Origin: Neolewinella aurantiaca
Lineage (GTDB): Bacteria; Bacteroidota; Bacteroidia; Chitinophagales; Saprospiraceae
Reading direction: 5' to 3'
Assembly (NCBI RefSeq): GCF_008014675.1
Contig: NZ_VOXD01000018.1
Span: 1-64,000 of the forward strand
Length of the DNA stretch: 64,000 bases
A program made the translations under genes and the position numbers. Under the pieces are notes generated by a model. That model was not told the DNA's origin. It made no database searches and worked only from the letters and a program-made list of their open reading frames with translations. This document shows, piece by piece, positions 60,920-64,000 of the stretch (position 1 is its first letter; each line of letters opens with the position of its first letter).

Positions 60920-60922
60920 TCT

Positions 60923-61414
60923 TTATTCAAACAGGTCATCGTACCTGGTGTCTTTCTTACTGGTGCGGGAGAGGGGTTCTGCCGGAGGAGGCAGCGGTGG
61001 CAGTTCTTCGTAATCGATGTCAATATCGGTGGGTTCACGGGGCACTTCTTCAAAATCGGTCCATTCTCCGTTTTGGCGGGCGTCGGCTTCAGCGACTTTT
61101 TCTTTCAGTTTTTTGCGGAAGAGGGCGGTACCGAGCAGGTACAGGCCGGTGAGCGGGTAGAGGGCTACGGCCAGAAGTACCGTTACCAGTCCCATTACCC
61201 AGTTGCGCTCAAAAAGGCCTTTGATGCTGTTGGCGAAACCGGTAAACACCGTCCGGTCAACGAATAGAGATGCGATAAAGAACAACCAGCCCACTTTGTA
61301 GAGCAACCAGAAGATCCAGCCGACAATATTGAAAATGACATAAAGGGCGAACAGACCGATCACCAGGCCGATGATGCCGTTGATGCCATTGAAAGGAGAG
61401 CGGGAATTAGACAT
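60923..61414 (-). CDS. Membrane protein of unknown function, 163 aa
   Basis: Three to four hydrophobic segments (about 13-32, 33-52, 70-95) are followed by a soluble acidic, proline-rich tail (about 110-163, with EELPPLPPPAEPLSRTSKKD). The N-terminus is short and polar, and no signal peptide is apparent. The family was not recognised. The proline stretch may bind a partner. It is divergent from the TlpA-like gene. Confidence 0.6.
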   Translation of the reverse strand: MSNSRSPFNGINGIIGLVIGLFALYVIFNIVGWIFWLLYKVGWLFFIASLFVDRTVFTGFANSIKGLFERNWVMGLVTVLLAVALYPLTGLYLLGTALFRKKLKEKVAEADARQNGEWTDFEEVPREPTDIDIDYEELPPLPPPAEPLSRTSKKDTRYDDLFE

Positions 61415-61629
61415 AGTCTTTTTGGTCTTTAAGTTTGTTATTTTGAGTCAGCGGAGCTTGCCGGAGAGCTATTTTACCCGGTGGCTGGAAACATTGACTG
61501 CTTTGACATCTAACAAAATCCTGTGCTACAGGTTTCCTTAAGGTCTGCCAAGCTACCAGCTTTTCCGCCCAATGTAGTCGTTTTACCGTCGTATGGCGAT
61601 CATGAAGGGTACAGGCCGCCTCAATTTTG

Positions 61630-61637
61630 TAAATTTG
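61630..61637 (+). promoter_or_regulatory. -7 box TAAATTTG, five bases from the TlpA-like start
   Basis: An exact match immediately upstream of ATG at 61643, predicting a leaderless mRNA; supports this ATG over the upstream in-frame TTG-type starts. Confidence 0.55.
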
Positions 61638-61642
61638 TGCTG

Positions 61643-62998
61643 ATGAAAACTATCTCCTACCTCTTTCTCCTGATGTTCAGTTTTTCACTGGCTGCCCAAA
61701 CGACCAACATTACGGTGGACGCCAAAGGCTGCAGGACGATGAACCTTTACGCTTTTGACGGTGTGACCTTTGAAGCCATCGAAAGCTTTACCCGTGGTGA
61801 CGACGGCAAATTCACCCTGGGTGCTTCTACTGAAGGCCCTGTGTTCCGTTACGTTGGCAGCCAGCCCTCCGATGTGCTACCCCTGATTATCGGCGATGAT
61901 GAGTCGATGACGATTACCGGCACCTGCGGGCGAATGAAAAGTGGCAAAACGACTGACTCACCGATCAACCAGCGCTACCAGGACCTCAAATTGAAATTCC
62001 AGGAAAACAACCGGGATTTCAAAAGCACCATGACTGCTTACCAACGGGCCGTAGGCAGCAAAGACTCCACCTCCATCGAGCAGCAAAGAGAGGCGATGGT
62101 CGAACTCGACGACCGCAAGCGGGCGCTGCTGGAAAAGACCAAAACCGAAGACCCGCTCCTGCACCGGGTAGTGACGCTGAACACCTACCTCAACTTCATC
62201 AACGAGAACAAAGGTCGTTTCCAAAACGAACTCGACTATTTCGTGAATACTTATTTCCAGTTCGTCGACTTCAAGGATGAAGGTTACGGCGATCTTCCCT
62301 GGACGTACGAGGGCAACCGCAACTTTGCCAACACATTGACGGGGGCAGTTCCCGGAGAGCAACTCGCCGACATCCTGGGGGCAATCTACAACAGCTGGCC
62401 GGAGGGCAGCCGGGCAAAGTTTTTCGCCATGAGCGGCGGCTTCGCCGCCCTGGCCCAGAAGAAACACCCCGCAACCGTAAAACTGGCCGACGCCATCGAG
62501 ACACAGTACGAAGCCGTATACCCTGGCCAGGTGGCTCAGATTTCCGCTCAGGCGGCCACGCTGCGCACTTTTGCCGTAGGAGCCGAGGCTCCGCTCTTTG
62601 CCGGCCCTAACCCGGAAGGTGAAGAAATCAGCCTGGAGAGCCTCCGGGGGAAGGTGGTACTGATCGATTTTTGGGCCAGCTGGTGCGGTCCATGCCGCCG
62701 CGAGAACCCCAACGTCGTAAAACTCTACGAAGCCTACAAAGACAAGGGCTTCGAAATTCTGGCCGTAAGCCTCGACAAGACGAAGGATCGCTGGGTAAAA
62801 GCCATCGCGGACGATAATCTGACCTGGCTCCACATTTCGGACCTGAAAGGATGGAGAAGCCAATACGCTCAGCAATACGGCGTTTCCAGCATCCCCCAAA
62901 CCGTCCTGCTGGATCGTGAAGGAAAAATCCTGGCGCGCAATCTCCGGGGCAAGTCCCTGGAAGACAAGCTGGAAGACATCTTTTCTGTAAAAAAATAA
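61643..62998 (+). CDS. TlpA-family thiol-disulfide oxidoreductase, exported
   Basis: The 451-aa protein has a signal peptide (TISYLFLLMFSFSLAAQ), an N-terminal DUF4369-like region with a helical insertion (about 130-300), and a C-terminal thioredoxin domain (about 310-451). The redox site is WCGPC (347-351) in DFWASWCGPCRRENP. Periplasmic reductases of this kind act in cytochrome c maturation or in keeping thiols reduced. The cis-Pro region appears as SIPQTVLLD. ATG at 61643 fits both the signal peptide and the -7 box. Confidence 0.88.
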   Translation: MKTISYLFLLMFSFSLAAQTTNITVDAKGCRTMNLYAFDGVTFEAIESFTRGDDGKFTLGASTEGPVFRYVGSQPSDVLPLIIGDDESMTITGTCGRMKSGKTTDSPINQRYQDLKLKFQENNRDFKSTMTAYQRAVGSKDSTSIEQQREAMVELDDRKRALLEKTKTEDPLLHRVVTLNTYLNFINENKGRFQNELDYFVNTYFQFVDFKDEGYGDLPWTYEGNRNFANTLTGAVPGEQLADILGAIYNSWPEGSRAKFFAMSGGFAALAQKKHPATVKLADAIETQYEAVYPGQVAQISAQAATLRTFAVGAEAPLFAGPNPEGEEISLESLRGKVVLIDFWASWCGPCRRENPNVVKLYEAYKDKGFEILAVSLDKTKDRWVKAIADDNLTWLHISDLKGWRSQYAQQYGVSSIPQTVLLDREGKILARNLRGKSLEDKLEDIFSVKK

Positions 62999-63215
62999 TG
63001 AGCGGAGTCTACCTCGATGTACTCCGGGAACAAGGAGCCTGCGAAGCGAACATGCATTACCACGGACCTGTGTTCTCCGACGTTCAACCATCCAACAACC
63101 TGGCGCTTAAAGCGACTGCCTGAGGCAACCTGAACAATAAACATCCACTCAAAAAGGCACCGTTACTTCATAGGATAACGGCCCGGGGAATCAGAGTTCG
63201 TGACAAAAAACTGAA

Positions 63216-63791
63216 ATGACAAGAACAAAAAATCAAATAGCCATCGTAGCCGGAGCAATTCTGGTGACTGTAGGTCTCGACCAATGGACCAAGGCGCTGG
63301 CCATAGAGCACCTCGAAGGCCAGCCACCGATCTATTACCTCAACGAGATGTTCAGCCTTACTTTCGCCAAGAACACCGGAGCGTTTCTTTCCCTTGGCGA
63401 AGACCTTGGCCCCGTGCTTAAGCCTATTTTGCTGAACGCTTTGCCCGCATTGCTTTTAGTAGGCCTGCTGTACTTCATCTTCAAAGAAAAGAACCTCAAC
63501 CGGTGGCAAACGCTGGCGTTGTCGCTGATCGTGGCGGGCGGCCTCAGCAACATCATCGACCGGCTGCTGTACGGCCATGTTGTAGACATGCTTCACATTC
63601 AGCTCACAGATTCTATACAAACAGGAATTTTCAACATTGCCGACATGGCCATCATGGCGGGGATGTTCATCATGCTTCCATTCGTATTCAAGAAAGACGA
63701 CTTACCAACCGAAGAGGAAAAGGCAAACCACGTTCCGCTCACTCCGGCGGAAGAAACCGTAGTAGAAGTAAAGCAAGAAGAACGGGAATAG
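63216..63791 (+). CDS. lspA: Lipoprotein signal peptidase (signal peptidase II)
   Basis: A 191-aa inner-membrane aspartyl protease that cleaves prolipoprotein signals before the lipidated Cys. Four membrane segments are visible. The conserved DQWTK (22-26), AKNTGAFLSLG, the catalytic Asp115 in NIIDRLLYGHVVD and Asp143 in FNIADMAI are present. The C-terminal tail (about 165-191) is charged and longer than in E. coli. Its substrates in this window would include the lipoproteins at 14.6, 17.9 and 47.9 kb. Confidence 0.95.
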   Translation: MTRTKNQIAIVAGAILVTVGLDQWTKALAIEHLEGQPPIYYLNEMFSLTFAKNTGAFLSLGEDLGPVLKPILLNALPALLLVGLLYFIFKEKNLNRWQTLALSLIVAGGLSNIIDRLLYGHVVDMLHIQLTDSIQTGIFNIADMAIMAGMFIMLPFVFKKDDLPTEEEKANHVPLTPAEETVVEVKQEERE

Positions 63792-63949
63792 TACCGTTCT
63801 GGTCATCGATGTTACGTTTAGGCACAAACCTCTGTTCTGCGCCTGAAGAACCGTCTCAGTACGCCACCCCTATCCGGCACCATTGTATTTCGGTTGAGAT
63901 TAGTCGCAACCAACCCGTTGAATCATAGTATATCCCAAGAATAGTATTC

Positions 63950-64000
63950 ATGAAAATTTCACAATCACTCGTAGTGCTGCTATGCCTTGTGTCGGCAACG
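63950..64000 (+). CDS. Start of an exported protein (cut by window edge)
   Basis: ATG at 63950 opens MKISQSLVVLLCLVSAT, a typical signal-peptide start. Only 17 residues are in the window, so the product cannot be named. Confidence 0.5.
   Translation, partial: MKISQSLVVLLCLVSAT

Larger units (their letters stand above)
60617..60922. other. Intergenic region between GT2 and membrane-protein genes
   Basis: It holds the GT2 -7 box and a dispersed repeat (60901-60919) directly after the stop of the 60923 gene. No other feature is supported. Confidence 0.45.

Noticed and set aside
61958-63091. 377-codon minus-strand frame opposite the TlpA-like gene
   Set aside because: No homology; the plus-strand gene has a signal peptide and thioredoxin motif.

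Overview
The window looks like a chromosomal segment of a Bacteroidota bacterium, most like Saprospiria (the Lewinella group). This is inferred from several signs. There are type IX secretion (T9SS) cargo proteins with type A and type B sorting domains, and a CarboxypepD_reg/TonB-type outer-membrane receptor. A NagB-LmbE fusion of the Bacteroidota type is present. Start sites are preceded by the Bacteroidota -7 box TAnnTTTG, and Shine-Dalgarno sequences are scarce. Base composition is moderately GC-rich. No rRNA, phage, plasmid or CRISPR locus is visible.

Layout. 1-1.3 kb: the right end of an IS5-family element that has cut a DnaQ-like exonuclease gene, then a decayed spacer. 1.3-10.2 kb: PAP2 phosphatase, YheT-type hydrolase, NagB-LmbE, RlmI-type methyltransferase, a REP-type Y1 transposase flanked by 71-bp inverted repeats, and a second-type DnaE polymerase. 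10.6-14.6 kb: an HTH protein, a likely small structured RNA, and an acyl-CoA dehydrogenase whose promoter is bracketed by two operator-like palindromes. 14.6-19.5 kb: lipoprotein, Tat-exported oxidoreductase, PhnA-like protein, 5'-nucleotidase. 19.9-31.8 kb: two T9SS cargo genes, one a 3596-residue surface protein with a large internal duplication. 32-43 kb: small membrane protein, sugar oxidoreductase, methyltransferase, rpe, an inactive-type M16 peptidase, two OmpA/thrombospondin-3 proteins, purE, and an NAD-salvage pair (pncB with a NrtR-like Nudix regulator). 43.5-49.6 kb: TonB-type receptor, outer-membrane protein, and a minus-strand group murQ - class D beta-lactamase - VOC - truncated globin. 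49.8-64 kb: lon, a carboxypeptidase-regulatory-like protein, a coiled-coil membrane protein, three tandem tRNA-Glu genes, gap and pgk, a T9SS type B protein, GT2, a membrane protein, a TlpA-like protein, lspA and the start of one more exported protein.

The most unusual signal is a dispersed 19-bp sequence, consensus YTGCACCTGCGNNCGCGCC, with 16 recognisable copies in 64 kb in both orientations. Ten copies are intergenic. Six lie inside genes, where several are read as short protein insertions near signal peptides. A second family, about 93 bp with 20-bp terminal inverted repeats, has two copies. Together with the transposase hairpin element and the IS5 remnant, these show a genome shaped by small repeats. 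Core metabolism is otherwise ordinary: glycolysis, purine and NAD synthesis, amino-sugar catabolism and cell-wall recycling.
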